DNA of 64,000 nucleotides from JAGQPD01 sp020426865 (GTDB taxonomy: Bacteria; Planctomycetota; Planctomycetia; Pirellulales; Pirellulaceae), in contig JAWKTN010000005.1 in NCBI GenBank assembly GCA_041399065.1, positions 62,001 to 126,000 on the forward strand. Reading direction: 5' to 3'. This document shows positions 36,268 through 43,627 of the stretch, in pieces. Position 1 is the first letter of the stretch. The number at the start of each line of letters is the position of its first letter. Both the position numbers and the translations under genes were made by a program. Under the pieces are notes generated by a model. The model worked only from the letters and a program-made list of their open reading frames with translations, was not told the origin of the DNA and did not search any database.

Positions 36268-36549
36268 ATGAGCACTGCAACCATGACTCAGAGCAGAATC
36301 AACAACGCTTTCCAATCGGACGACCTCCAGTCACTGAAGAGAGCAGTCTACGGTGAGGTCTGCCTGCAGGCTAGCCGAGCACATCAACACACCTCAAAGG
36401 AGATCGACCAGCGGGCAGCAATCGATTATGTCTGGCGCAATCTCGATGCGTGGCTCGACACTGCAGACCTCACCCCCATCGAGAATCCTCAAGCATTTTT
36501 CCGGAGTGCTATTCGTCGACTCCTCCGAGAGTTTATCCAGTTCCCGTAG
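36268..36549 (+). CDS. short sigma region-2-like protein
   Basis: The product has 93 residues and begins directly after the stop of the preceding gene. It is helical, with NPQAFFRSAIRRLLREFIQ at the end, which parallels the NIPAYAKRCVHSAYVDYM part of its neighbour and the end of sigma region 2. It lacks region 4. It may be a diverged, shortened relative of the upstream protein or a partner of it. The similarity is weak. Confidence 0.4.
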   Translation: MSTATMTQSRINNAFQSDDLQSLKRAVYGEVCLQASRAHQHTSKEIDQRAAIDYVWRNLDAWLDTADLTPIENPQAFFRSAIRRLLREFIQFP

Positions 36550-36571
36550 TCCGAAGGTTCCGAAAGCCAAA

Positions 36572-38329
36572 ATGTTCAAGTCCATATTCGACCTAGCATC
36601 AGCAAACAGTCAATTCTCAGAGCCCACCGACGACCACGCCAAGTACCTGGAAATGGTCGGCATCGACTGGGGAAGCCAACCCTATGTCACTGCCGCTGCA
36701 GAGCAGATGCGACGTGATCCACTATTCTTAAGCCAAGCCGACGACGATGAACAAATCGTCCTCACGCTGCGTGCCGAGGGGATTATCTGCGCATACCGCG
36801 AAGCAAAGCAAGACTACGAGCACTGGACGACTGTCGACAAATATCTAGCAACAAGTCTCAACGTCGCACCATCGCTGAACCACGCCGCTGAGAAATATGG
36901 AGCAGTGCGGAAGCGCGGCAAGTCGCCGACATGGGAATTCACTGACGCCGCACATGCAAACCAAGTCTGCATGGCTCTGGGGATCACCCTGCTCGACACG
37001 CCGAATGACCGGAAGATTATTCTCGATGAGTCACAGAGGGCCTACTGGGCCACGTGCGAGCGTCTGCCGACAGACAAGAACGAAGATTGGGCGAGCTGGT
37101 CGATGCCAAGACAGCATCAGCTGTGGGAGCGACGCCTTGGACGAGTCTCCACGCAACGCATGCCACACGCTGACGTCGATCTTTATCGCTGCCTGCAGAC
37201 GCCGAAAGGTCATTCCGCTGGCTGGGCAGCATACACGCCCCATGGCTGGCTCATCAAGAACGCATCGAGCATCAAAATGATGATGCAAGCCGACAAACAT
37301 ACAAAGTCGGATGCAGAGGCGATCATGGGGAGTCACGAGCGTAGACCGTGGACGATCATCAACACGCCATTCGCTCCGGAGTACGGCCCAAATCGTCAGT
37401 GGAATAGGGAGCCGATCCGGTATGCAGTCGAGCCCACGCCCGGACCACATCCGACCTGGGACATGTTTCACATTCACATCGCAAAGCAAATCGACGGCGA
37501 CGCACGGGCGGCAGGGTACGAGTCTGGCTTACACTACATTCGCTGTTGGCTCGCAGCCAGCCTACAACGTCCCGAGTGCCACACGCCTTACCTGCATATT
37601 TTTGGTCCACAGAACACCGGCAAATCGTTGTTTCATGAGAGCCTAAAGCACCTCGTCACTGCTGGCGTCAACGTCTGCGACAGAGCCCTGGCACACGATT
37701 TCAACGCTGAGCTGGAGCACACGTTGTTTGCTGTCGTCGAAGAGCGCGACCTGAGCACAATCAGAGGCGTCGGCGAGAAGATCAAGTACCTCGTCACGTC
37801 GGACACGCTGTCGATTCGTCGAATGAGGACGGACACGTACGTCTGTACGAACTATTGTCATTGGATACAGACCAGCAATGATCCCTTCTCGTTAAGGGTC
37901 GAGTCTGGTGACACACGTGTGACATGCATTCCCGTGCTGAGCTTTGAAGGCCCGGAAATCCCCAAAGACGAAATGAATGCACGCCTCAAGTCTGAGGCGA
38001 GTCACATCTTGTACACCTTGCTCAACATGGACATCCCTGTCCCGAAATGCAATGGTCGGCTAGCAGTGGCACCACTCTACTCGTCGGACAAAACACAAAT
38101 CCAAAGCGTCGATGAGTGTCCACTACTGAGCTTCATCAAGAAAAATCCCAAGCTGTTACAAGGCCGAGTAGAGGCCAAGGCCTTGGGCAAGCACTTGGGC
38201 GACTTGCACGGAACCACTATCCATACCAAGACGCTCCATAAAATGGTGGTGAAAGCCAAGATGAAATACACATCCCTCGACTGGACCATGTCGGGCGGCA
38301 AAACATTCGTGGAAGGGATCACACTATGA
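36572..38329 (+). CDS. superfamily 3 helicase (phage/plasmid D5/DUF5906-like)
   Basis: The product has 585 residues from ATG 36572. The last half is an SF3/AAA+ helicase: Walker A LHIFGPQNTGKSLFHESL (residues of about 345-360), acidic Walker B in TLFAVVEERDLS, a motif C-like HWIQTSNDPFSL ending in the sensor Asn, then an Arg-containing segment DTRVTCIPVL. The first half (about 300 residues) may hold a primase or origin-binding domain, but I see no clear motif. Such proteins start and unwind replication of small viruses, satellites and plasmids. It lies 970 bp from the palindrome array, its likely target. Its stop overlaps the next start (ATGA). Confidence 0.8.
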   Translation: MFKSIFDLASANSQFSEPTDDHAKYLEMVGIDWGSQPYVTAAAEQMRRDPLFLSQADDDEQIVLTLRAEGIICAYREAKQDYEHWTTVDKYLATSLNVAPSLNHAAEKYGAVRKRGKSPTWEFTDAAHANQVCMALGITLLDTPNDRKIILDESQRAYWATCERLPTDKNEDWASWSMPRQHQLWERRLGRVSTQRMPHADVDLYRCLQTPKGHSAGWAAYTPHGWLIKNASSIKMMMQADKHTKSDAEAIMGSHERRPWTIINTPFAPEYGPNRQWNREPIRYAVEPTPGPHPTWDMFHIHIAKQIDGDARAAGYESGLHYIRCWLAASLQRPECHTPYLHIFGPQNTGKSLFHESLKHLVTAGVNVCDRALAHDFNAELEHTLFAVVEERDLSTIRGVGEKIKYLVTSDTLSIRRMRTDTYVCTNYCHWIQTSNDPFSLRVESGDTRVTCIPVLSFEGPEIPKDEMNARLKSEASHILYTLLNMDIPVPKCNGRLAVAPLYSSDKTQIQSVDECPLLSFIKKNPKLLQGRVEAKALGKHLGDLHGTTIHTKTLHKMVVKAKMKYTSLDWTMSGGKTFVEGITL

Positions 38330-38640
38330 TCTTCGAGTCAGTCCGACAGGAATACCAGCGCAAATACAACCTCAGCGACGAGCAGTCCGAGCTGGCGGTG
38401 AAACTGCACCTCAATCTACATGCCTGCGGCAACACCTACCGCGAGAAGTATCAGGCAGGTCTCGGCCTACTGCTGGCAAAGCCGCATCGAGCAGATGACA
38501 TCGAGCGTTGCTTCCGTCAATGGCGATTAGAGGAGGATCGTAACAAGCTCGCTGAGTACAGAGCCGAACGCAAAGACCTTGATGAGGCCATCGCGTTTCT
38601 TGAAGAGACAATCCGGGAGCGAGAAAGTGCCACCCATTGA
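38326..38640 (+). CDS. unknown helical protein coupled to the helicase
   Basis: The product has 104 residues; its ATG overlaps the helicase stop. The second half is strongly helical and charged (WRLEEDRNKLAEYRAERKDL), a likely coiled coil. No family recognised. Coupling to the helicase suggests a replication or regulatory role. Confidence 0.6.
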   Translation: MIFESVRQEYQRKYNLSDEQSELAVKLHLNLHACGNTYREKYQAGLGLLLAKPHRADDIERCFRQWRLEEDRNKLAEYRAERKDLDEAIAFLEETIRERESATH

Positions 38641-38800
38641 GTCAATCCAACAGTTCATCCGCCGTGTCGACGGACAGTGGCAAATCCGCAAAGCCATCTG
38701 GGTCCGAGCCAGCTATCGAGAGATAGTCGAGTTATGCGAGAAGCTCTGGCCAGCGGTCAAATCTAAAGACATCATTCGCGCAATTCGCAATTCTCACTGA
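38627..38800 (+). CDS. unknown small protein
   Basis: The product has 57 residues from GTG 38627, preceded by GGGAG, overlapping the upstream gene by 14 bp. Content: IQQFIRRVDGQWQIRKAIWV, YREIVELCEKLWPAVKSKDI. No family recognised. It is the last gene before a strong hairpin. Confidence 0.5.
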   Translation: MPPIESIQQFIRRVDGQWQIRKAIWVRASYREIVELCEKLWPAVKSKDIIRAIRNSH

Positions 38801-38837
38801 GCCCAATGCACCCACCCCTAGAGGTGCGTTGGGCTCA
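38798..38837 (+). terminator. strong hairpin after the helicase module
   Basis: TGAGCCCAATGCACC at 38798-38812 pairs with GGTGCGTTGGGCTCA at 38823-38837 with one G-T pair. It starts at the stop codon of the previous gene. No T tract follows, so it may act as a processing or attenuation hairpin between the replication block and the later small genes. Confidence 0.55.
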
Positions 38838-38863
38838 TCCTCTATCTGTGACGAGGTCACACT

Positions 38864-39118
38864 ATGCGTGAACGTATAGCATATGAGTTACTCACGCTCT
38901 ACCCCGCTCTGCCGCATGACATCGTCGTCCTCGCATCCGTGATCAAACCACACAGCCCCTCGCTCTCACAATCATTGGTCGATGGTGCCAATCCAACGAC
39001 AGTTTTGCGTCAGTTCAATTCACTCATCCTAGGAAACACAACATGTATGTCACGACCGCGTCACGCCTCACGATCCAGTCCGGACAGCTCACTATCGGCA
39101 CCACCGCCCAGCAGTTGA
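38864..39118 (+). CDS. unknown small protein, overlaps next gene
   Basis: The product has 84 residues, with GAGG 7 bp before ATG 38864. The first 57 residues look protein-like (RERIAYELLTLYPALPHDIV, LSQSLVDGANPTTVLRQFNS). The last 25, where it overlaps the next gene by 76 bp in another frame, are Ser/Pro/Arg low complexity. The stop may have been lost so that the frame runs on, or this overlap is real. Confidence 0.45.
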   Translation: MRERIAYELLTLYPALPHDIVVLASVIKPHSPSLSQSLVDGANPTTVLRQFNSLILGNTTCMSRPRHASRSSPDSSLSAPPPSS

Positions 39119-39321
39119 GCGATCGTAGTGTCCCACCCCTATCGCAGGGCGTGACGATCACAGCAGCGACCGGCAACGCAGGTGTCATCTACGTAGGCGG
39201 CGAACAGCCAGCTTACGTGCTAGAGCCGGGGCAGTCGGTCACGATTCCAACAACAGACATGCGCCTCGTCTATGTCGCTGCCAGTGAGGTCGACCAGTCA
39301 CTCTCATATATTGGATACTGA
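39043..39321 (+). CDS. small beta-rich protein, possibly structural
   Basis: The product has 92 residues after AGGAAAC. It is almost all beta-type: LTIGTTAQQLSDRSVPPLSQ, GVTITAATGNAGVIYVGGEQ, VLEPGQSVTIP. This pattern (an NxGxVYVG-like strand and a later LxPGxSVxI) resembles small head-decoration or fibre-like proteins of some phages. That is suggestive only. One base separates it from the next gene. Confidence 0.5.
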   Translation: MYVTTASRLTIQSGQLTIGTTAQQLSDRSVPPLSQGVTITAATGNAGVIYVGGEQPAYVLEPGQSVTIPTTDMRLVYVAASEVDQSLSYIGY

Positions 39322-39322
39322 G

Positions 39323-39682
39323 ATGACCGATCTAGTCCCCCGCCCAAAGCTGCCGTCCGTCTACGCACTCCCTAGGGTCGATGGTGCCACCCTACTGTCC
39401 CTGCAGCCCGAGATTGACCTCGTCAGAGGTCTCGTCGATGCGATGATTGCAGATGGGGCCTCGACTCGTAACATTGCTTTGGCCAATGCGAGCATCGACC
39501 CACTCACGCGGGCTCAGGAGCGATTGGACCAACAACGACTCATTATGAGGGCGGACGTGCTGGAGTTGATTGAGACTTTCGCGGCAATCGTCGAGAGACA
39601 CACAGGACTCGATCTGCGAGCCCAATTCATCACGGAGCTGGATTCATATGTATCAGCACAATCTGCGAAAGGTCACAGCTGA
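39323..39682 (+). CDS. unknown helical protein
   Basis: The product has 119 residues from ATG 39323, one base after the previous stop. It is helical (LVRGLVDAMIADGASTRNIA, ADVLELIETFAAIVERHTGL). It overlaps the next gene by 35 bp. No family recognised. Confidence 0.5.
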   Translation: MTDLVPRPKLPSVYALPRVDGATLLSLQPEIDLVRGLVDAMIADGASTRNIALANASIDPLTRAQERLDQQRLIMRADVLELIETFAAIVERHTGLDLRAQFITELDSYVSAQSAKGHS

Positions 39683-39968
39683 CCCCAGCGACGTCTTGCC
39701 TGAGTTGCAGACCGCCCGGGCACTCCTGCAGCGAGCTGTCCATGACGGCGAGTGGTCACTGGTGCCTAGCCTCGCGGGGGCGGTCAAGCTGGCAGTTCTC
39801 ACTGCGTCCGAGCAGGCAGTCAAGTCGGGCGCAGCATTCACCGAGGCGGATGTCCATCGACTGGCTCGGCGGATGGTCGAGATCACGACAGATGAGATTC
39901 GTGACCGCCCTGGCTACGAGGACGTCATCGACGCCATCGTGACGGAGGTGTGCCATGCGATTGGATAG
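39648..39968 (+). CDS. unknown helical protein
   Basis: The product has 106 residues from ATG 39648. Helical and acidic: LPELQTARALLQRAVHDGEW, ADVHRLARRMVEITTDEIRD. It overlaps both neighbours (35 bp and 14 bp). The length and helical layout are similar to the gene before it. No family recognised. Confidence 0.5.
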   Translation: MYQHNLRKVTADPSDVLPELQTARALLQRAVHDGEWSLVPSLAGAVKLAVLTASEQAVKSGAAFTEADVHRLARRMVEITTDEIRDRPGYEDVIDAIVTEVCHAIG

Positions 39969-40209
39969 GCGACGTCTGCGATCCCACGAGACTCGCCGAA
40001 TCATATGTGTGACATCGTCACAGTTAGCCGTTGATCTGCGTCGTGATCCACAGTGTCTCTACGGTGTCGACCGTGTCCACGTGATCCCAGAGCCGGAGCA
40101 CGAGCCGCATCTGCTCGCCACACTGCGAGCAGCCAAGATTCGAAAGAAGTTACGTTTTGAAGGTCCAATCGGACCTTGTCTTGTCTCATTTTTGAAAGGT
40201 CATTCATGA
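39955..40209 (+). CDS. unknown small basic protein
   Basis: The product has 84 residues, Arg/His-rich (RLDRRRLRSHETRRIICVTS, LLATLRAAKIRKKLRFEGP), so it may bind nucleic acid. It overlaps the previous gene by 14 bp and the next by 4 bp. No family recognised. Confidence 0.5.
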   Translation: MRLDRRRLRSHETRRIICVTSSQLAVDLRRDPQCLYGVDRVHVIPEPEHEPHLLATLRAAKIRKKLRFEGPIGPCLVSFLKGHS

Positions 40210-40511
40210 AAGAACTCAATCTATCGTCAGTCAGTTTTTACAACTTGCTGAAGCGAGAGCCAAACCTGCTCGACGACTACGACGTGGTCCACGTCCATTC
40301 GGAGTACGGCACGGATGCCGACAGGCGGGCGTCATTCGTGTGTGAGGGGCGACTAGGTGGGATGATTCATCGACGTGAGATCGATCGATCCAAAATTGTG
40401 TGGGATGGCTATCCCTACCACCTCGGTCTGCGAGGCCTGTGGATGGGCACGCCGTACGAGTACGACGGTGAGCGAGGCGTCGTGGAACGCCTAAAGGTGC
40501 GAAATGGGTAG
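40206..40511 (+). CDS. unknown small protein
   Basis: The product has 101 residues from ATG 40206, inside the previous stop region (ATGA-like overlap). Aromatic and acidic: FYNLLKREPNLLDDYDVVHV, IVWDGYPYHLGLRGLWMGTP. The first segment could be a small DNA-binding helix pair. No family recognised. Confidence 0.5.
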   Translation: MKELNLSSVSFYNLLKREPNLLDDYDVVHVHSEYGTDADRRASFVCEGRLGGMIHRREIDRSKIVWDGYPYHLGLRGLWMGTPYEYDGERGVVERLKVRNG

Positions 40512-40980
40512 ACGACACGACACTGTTCACGACGAGCTGCAGTCGCTGCTCAGTGGCCGGGTATCGAGAAAGCGAGTCAGTGATCAGTTGGTGCTGATCG
40601 ACGAGGCGAGCGTCGCCCATGTCTACCCCCAACCTCCTGTCGTGCGACGTAACATCGTGCGAGCCCTGGGAGAGCTGGAGCGAGACATCCATGCATACGA
40701 CAACTGCCACATAGTCGTCATCCGCTCGGTCGATCCATGGGTCAGCATCGAGGACGCCAAATACGCCGAGAACGAGTTAGCCAAACTGATCGTTGCCCGA
40801 AACCCTAGGCAGGATCATTGGAGGTGGAGCGGTCGAGTACTCACTGGAGGTTTACGGGCACTGCTATTCGGCTATGAGTGGCGGAAAACAAAACACGGCA
40901 AGATCGTGATGACAGAGAAAGGTCACCAAAAAATGAAAGAGGCATCAGAGCGATATGAAACGAGTAAGAAAACTAGTTGA
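40504..40980 (+). CDS. unknown protein
   Basis: The product has 158 residues, the second longest of the small-gene run. Mixed helix and strand: HDTVHDELQSLLSGRVSRKR, NCHIVVIRSVDPWVSIEDAK, ending in a basic stretch (EWRKTKHGKIVMTEKGHQKM). It overlaps its neighbours by 8 bp and 26 bp. No family recognised. Confidence 0.5.
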   Translation: MGRRHDTVHDELQSLLSGRVSRKRVSDQLVLIDEASVAHVYPQPPVVRRNIVRALGELERDIHAYDNCHIVVIRSVDPWVSIEDAKYAENELAKLIVARNPRQDHWRWSGRVLTGGLRALLFGYEWRKTKHGKIVMTEKGHQKMKEASERYETSKKTS

Positions 40981-41269
40981 CACCCTCAACGAGGTAAAAG
41001 GGGAGATCAGGGCAGCGGGCCTCGACTGTTGGATCGGTTACATCGCCAGTTGGGCGAGGACGACACCGACACGCCGACTCTGTGTGATGATGCGGAGCGA
41101 CGATCCAAAAGCTGATCAGGCTGGCGAGCGAGCCTTGATCGAGGCGATGCAGGCCGGACGACTGCTCAATTCCGATCTGATTTTCGTCGGCGATCCGATC
41201 ACACGAGACTTGACGCTGCTCATTTTGGGCGGCGATGACACTTATTCCTACAGGAGTTTTTCGAGATGA
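40955..41269 (+). CDS. unknown small protein
   Basis: The product has 104 residues, alpha/beta by appearance: LDCWIGYIASWARTTPTRRL, LNSDLIFVGDPITRDLTLLI. It overlaps the upstream gene by 26 bp and the downstream by 4 bp (ATGA). No family recognised. Confidence 0.5.
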   Translation: MKRVRKLVDTLNEVKGEIRAAGLDCWIGYIASWARTTPTRRLCVMMRSDDPKADQAGERALIEAMQAGRLLNSDLIFVGDPITRDLTLLILGGDDTYSYRSFSR

Positions 41270-41910
41270 CAAAAATGACGATGCAAGAATACGTACAGCT
41301 ACCACCAGACGTGCGGATGAACCTCCCAGCAAGCGTGCTGCGTGGCGAACAGACGTTGGATGAGGCGATGCGACAACGGCGTGTCGCTGCCGAAGTGGCC
41401 AAGCGAAGTGTGCCACAGCTGAGCGAAGATCAGAAATTGCTCGCACACTATAAGGCAGAGCTGAAAAAAGCCGTCCGGGCCAAAGACGAACGACGACAAC
41501 ACCAGTACAGCGACCTTGTCGAGGCAATCGAGACGAAGTTGTCGAAGCAAGCGAAGATCGACGACTTCGCCAAGTCGGCAGGCGGCCGCTACATGGCGGA
41601 CTTCTTCAACGAACAGTCGAAGCGTCTCCAAGAACGCAACGCCCCACCGGAGCTGCTCGATCAACTACATGTCGAGTATGAGTTGTTCATGGCGAATGCT
41701 ACTGACAGCGAAGAGACCTGTTCGCCAGTCTGGATGGCGGCGAAAGCTGCTCGCGATTTCTGTGACGAGCGAGACCGACAGTACGCCAATGAGGCACGGA
41801 CGAAAGCTGCCCAAGCAAGGGCAGCAGCTGACGAGGCACAGGCTGCCGCCGATCTTGCCGCAGCGAAAGTCAGCGTCAACCAAGCACAATCGCAAATCGA
41901 TAACAGCTGA
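41266..41910 (+). CDS. unknown coiled-coil protein
   Basis: The product has 214 residues, the longest of the small-gene run. The N-terminal part is acidic and helical; residues of about 55-110 (LAHYKAELKKAVRAKDERRQ) and 165-205 (TKAAQARAAADEAQAAADLA) are strongly coiled-coil. Such proteins often serve as scaffolds or filament-like parts in viruses, but also as tethers elsewhere. Its ATG overlaps the upstream stop. No family recognised. Confidence 0.55.
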   Translation: MTKMTMQEYVQLPPDVRMNLPASVLRGEQTLDEAMRQRRVAAEVAKRSVPQLSEDQKLLAHYKAELKKAVRAKDERRQHQYSDLVEAIETKLSKQAKIDDFAKSAGGRYMADFFNEQSKRLQERNAPPELLDQLHVEYELFMANATDSEETCSPVWMAAKAARDFCDERDRQYANEARTKAAQARAAADEAQAAADLAAAKVSVNQAQSQIDNS

Positions 41911-41957
41911 TGACATTGTGTTGTCAGCACCAACCAAGAGAATGAGGTAAACAAGAG

Positions 41958-42230
41958 ATGGATGAATTACTAAAGCACGTCACACCCCAAACTGCCTACG
42001 AAACCAGAAACTGGGGCGAACAGGCGAGTCGACACTACATTTTGCTGTCTGCGATCAAGCAACTGATCACCGCTGAGGTGTTGACTGCGTCGACGAATCC
42101 CAATCCGGTCGGTCAGCTGCGTGAGCATCTGATTGCACTCTCCGGCGGCATCGAGACGTTAGGCGTCCGGTCGATCCTCGATGAGTTCCGGCAATTGGAA
42201 TTTGCCTATGGGCAGGGTCAACGAACGTAA
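41958..42230 (+). CDS. unknown small helical protein, last of the run
   Basis: The product has 90 residues with GAGG upstream. Helical: ASRHYILLSAIKQLITAEVL, VGQLREHLIALSGGIETLGV. Followed 10 bp later by a terminator hairpin, so it ends the rightward transcription unit. No family recognised. Confidence 0.55.
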   Translation: MDELLKHVTPQTAYETRNWGEQASRHYILLSAIKQLITAEVLTASTNPNPVGQLREHLIALSGGIETLGVRSILDEFRQLEFAYGQGQRT

Positions 42231-42240
42231 AACGAGCTTT

Positions 42241-42296
42241 AGGTGGGGGTGACCAACCACAGGCCGTGGGGTACAGCCGGTCACTCCTACCTTTTC
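42241..42296 (+). terminator. rho-independent terminator
   Basis: AGGTGGGGGTGACC at 42241 pairs with GGTCACTCCTACCT ending 42292, two G-T pairs included, and the arm runs into TTTTC. It closes the long rightward unit of the element. Confidence 0.75.
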
Positions 42297-42383
42297 TCGG
42301 CGACATGAGTCGTGAGGCGTCCTACGTCACGCAATTGGCTGGACCGATCGACACTGAGGGTCTGTTTGCGTTTTTGGCCCCCG

Positions 42384-43349
42384 CTAGCGATTGACTGCCG
42401 CTAACAGCCTATCGTGTTGTTTCGCCAGATGGCCATATCGCTTATACACTTGGTCGACACTCTCGTGTCCGAGAAGCTGAGCGACGATGGCGAGTTCTTC
42501 GCCATTGGCGACTTTATTCGCCGCAAATGAGTGTCGACAAGTATACGCACAGAATTCGGGCTCGCCAAGCTTGGCCTTCAGGCGTCGAGAGGCGTTGTTG
42601 ATGGCGTCTTTCGACCACGGTCGCCCCTTCGAGTTGATGAAGGCGTAGTCTCTGCCGTCGGTGAGAAGCTCGTCGATTCTCGGTGTGAGCGACTCAGGGA
42701 CATAGATCACGCGAGACCGTCGTTTGCCTTTGGCTTCGCTGGCTCGAAGCGTGAATCTGTCACTCTGCCAGTGACGTCTCTGGAGTTTGCGTGCTTCCTG
42801 CGGGCGTGCCCCCGTAAACAGCATGAACTCGAAGATATCACGCATGGGACCCTTGCAGTGGCCAAGCAGTTCTGGCCAGCGATCCGAGGTGAGGTAAAAC
42901 TCTCGCTGTTGGCGAGGTGGCTTATCAAGTTTGTTGACTTTGCTCGTGACCTCTCGATTGCGTTCCGCCCAACGAAAACAAGTGCTGATCATCGTCAGGA
43001 TGTCGGCTTGCGTGGTTGGGCCAGCGTCAGGGTAAACACGCTTGAGCCAAATCTGGACATCCGAGGGTGTCAGACAGTCAGCAAGCTTTTCCTCGTAGGC
43101 CGCCCCGAGCTTCATTAGGACTGGCTCACGGCGTGCTGTCGTGGCCTTCGCCTTTCGGGCTTTGGAATGTTCGAGGAACATCCGGACGACTTGGGAGACA
43201 GTCGGACGCTTGCAGCCGTAGGCCGCCACGTAGTCAGCGTGCATCCGTTCTGCTTCTTCACGGCACGCACATAGGCGGACTTGCTTACCGTCGATCTTGC
43301 AATAGTACGTACGGGTTTGTTTACGAAAAAATATTGCTCCAACGGGCAT
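42384..43349 (-). CDS. int: tyrosine integrase of the element
   Basis: The product has 321 residues from ATG 43349, with GGAGG 7 bp upstream. It has an arm-binding-type N-terminus (FRKQTRTYYCKIDGKQVRL), a SAM-like core-binding domain at about 60-145, and the catalytic domain: Arg in FMLFTGARPQEARKL, a CRHSFA box (Tyr-Thr-Cys replaces His-x-Leu before the Arg), His in LLGHESVDQV and the nucleophile Tyr in YKRYGHL. It reads away from the tRNA, as in many tRNA-targeted islands. It should recombine the two 43-bp sites. Confidence 0.93.
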   Translation of the reverse strand: MPVGAIFFRKQTRTYYCKIDGKQVRLCACREEAERMHADYVAAYGCKRPTVSQVVRMFLEHSKARKAKATTARREPVLMKLGAAYEEKLADCLTPSDVQIWLKRVYPDAGPTTQADILTMISTCFRWAERNREVTSKVNKLDKPPRQQREFYLTSDRWPELLGHCKGPMRDIFEFMLFTGARPQEARKLQRRHWQSDRFTLRASEAKGKRRSRVIYVPESLTPRIDELLTDGRDYAFINSKGRPWSKDAINNASRRLKAKLGEPEFCAYTCRHSFAANKVANGEELAIVAQLLGHESVDQVYKRYGHLAKQHDRLLAAVNR

Positions 43350-43390
43350 GATTCGACCTCCGATCAAGTGTAGGACACAATCAGAGACTT

Positions 43391-43410
43391 TGGTGCACTT
43401 TCTGGTGCAC
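43391..43410. promoter_or_regulatory. right arm-type repeats (TGGTGCAC, direct pair)
   Basis: TGGTGCAC at 43391 and 43403, a 12-bp period, between the integrase start and the tRNA. The same 8-mer appears as an inverted pair 84 bp inside the left att site. Such repeats on both arms are expected for integrase arm binding. The pair could also control the integrase promoter. Confidence 0.5.
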
Positions 43411-43462
43411 TCGCCACACGTCAGAGGGTAACGGGACTTCGAAAACCCCTTGTTTTTAAGAG

Positions 43463-43536
43463 TCGGGGCGACTGGATTCGAACCAGCGACCTCTGCGTCC
43501 CGAACGCAGCGCTCTACCAGGCTGAGCCACGCCCCG
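43463..43536 (-). tRNA. tRNA-Pro (anticodon CGG)
   Basis: 74 nt on the minus strand. Acceptor CGGGGCG pairs with CGCCCCG; the D loop has AGCCTGGTAG; the anticodon stem CTGCG/CGCAG holds loop TTCGGGA; the T arm is GCTGG TTCGAAT CCAGT-like. CCA is not encoded. The element restores the 3' 43 bp, so the gene stays intact. Confidence 0.95.
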
Positions 43537-43627
43537 TGCTGGTGCCTATCTTGCCCACTAACGGGCGAGCCACCAGAACCTGTCTATCTTAGCCGATCGC
43601 TACGCCCGGTCAACGCCACTTCGGTCG

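Larger units (their letters stand above)
29772..43505. mobile_element. 13.7-kb integrative element in tRNA-Pro(CGG)
   Basis: Bounded by perfect 43-bp repeats of the tRNA 3' part, with a tyrosine integrase next to the tRNA and repeated TGGTGCAC sites just inside both ends. Inside are a resolvase, a SLATT-type operon, a palindrome array resembling an origin, two sigma-like genes, an SF3 helicase and a run of about ten overlapping small genes. I see no capsid, terminase, tail, relaxase or secretion gene. It could be a phage satellite, a small tailless virus or an integrative plasmid. The type is unassigned. Confidence 0.88.
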
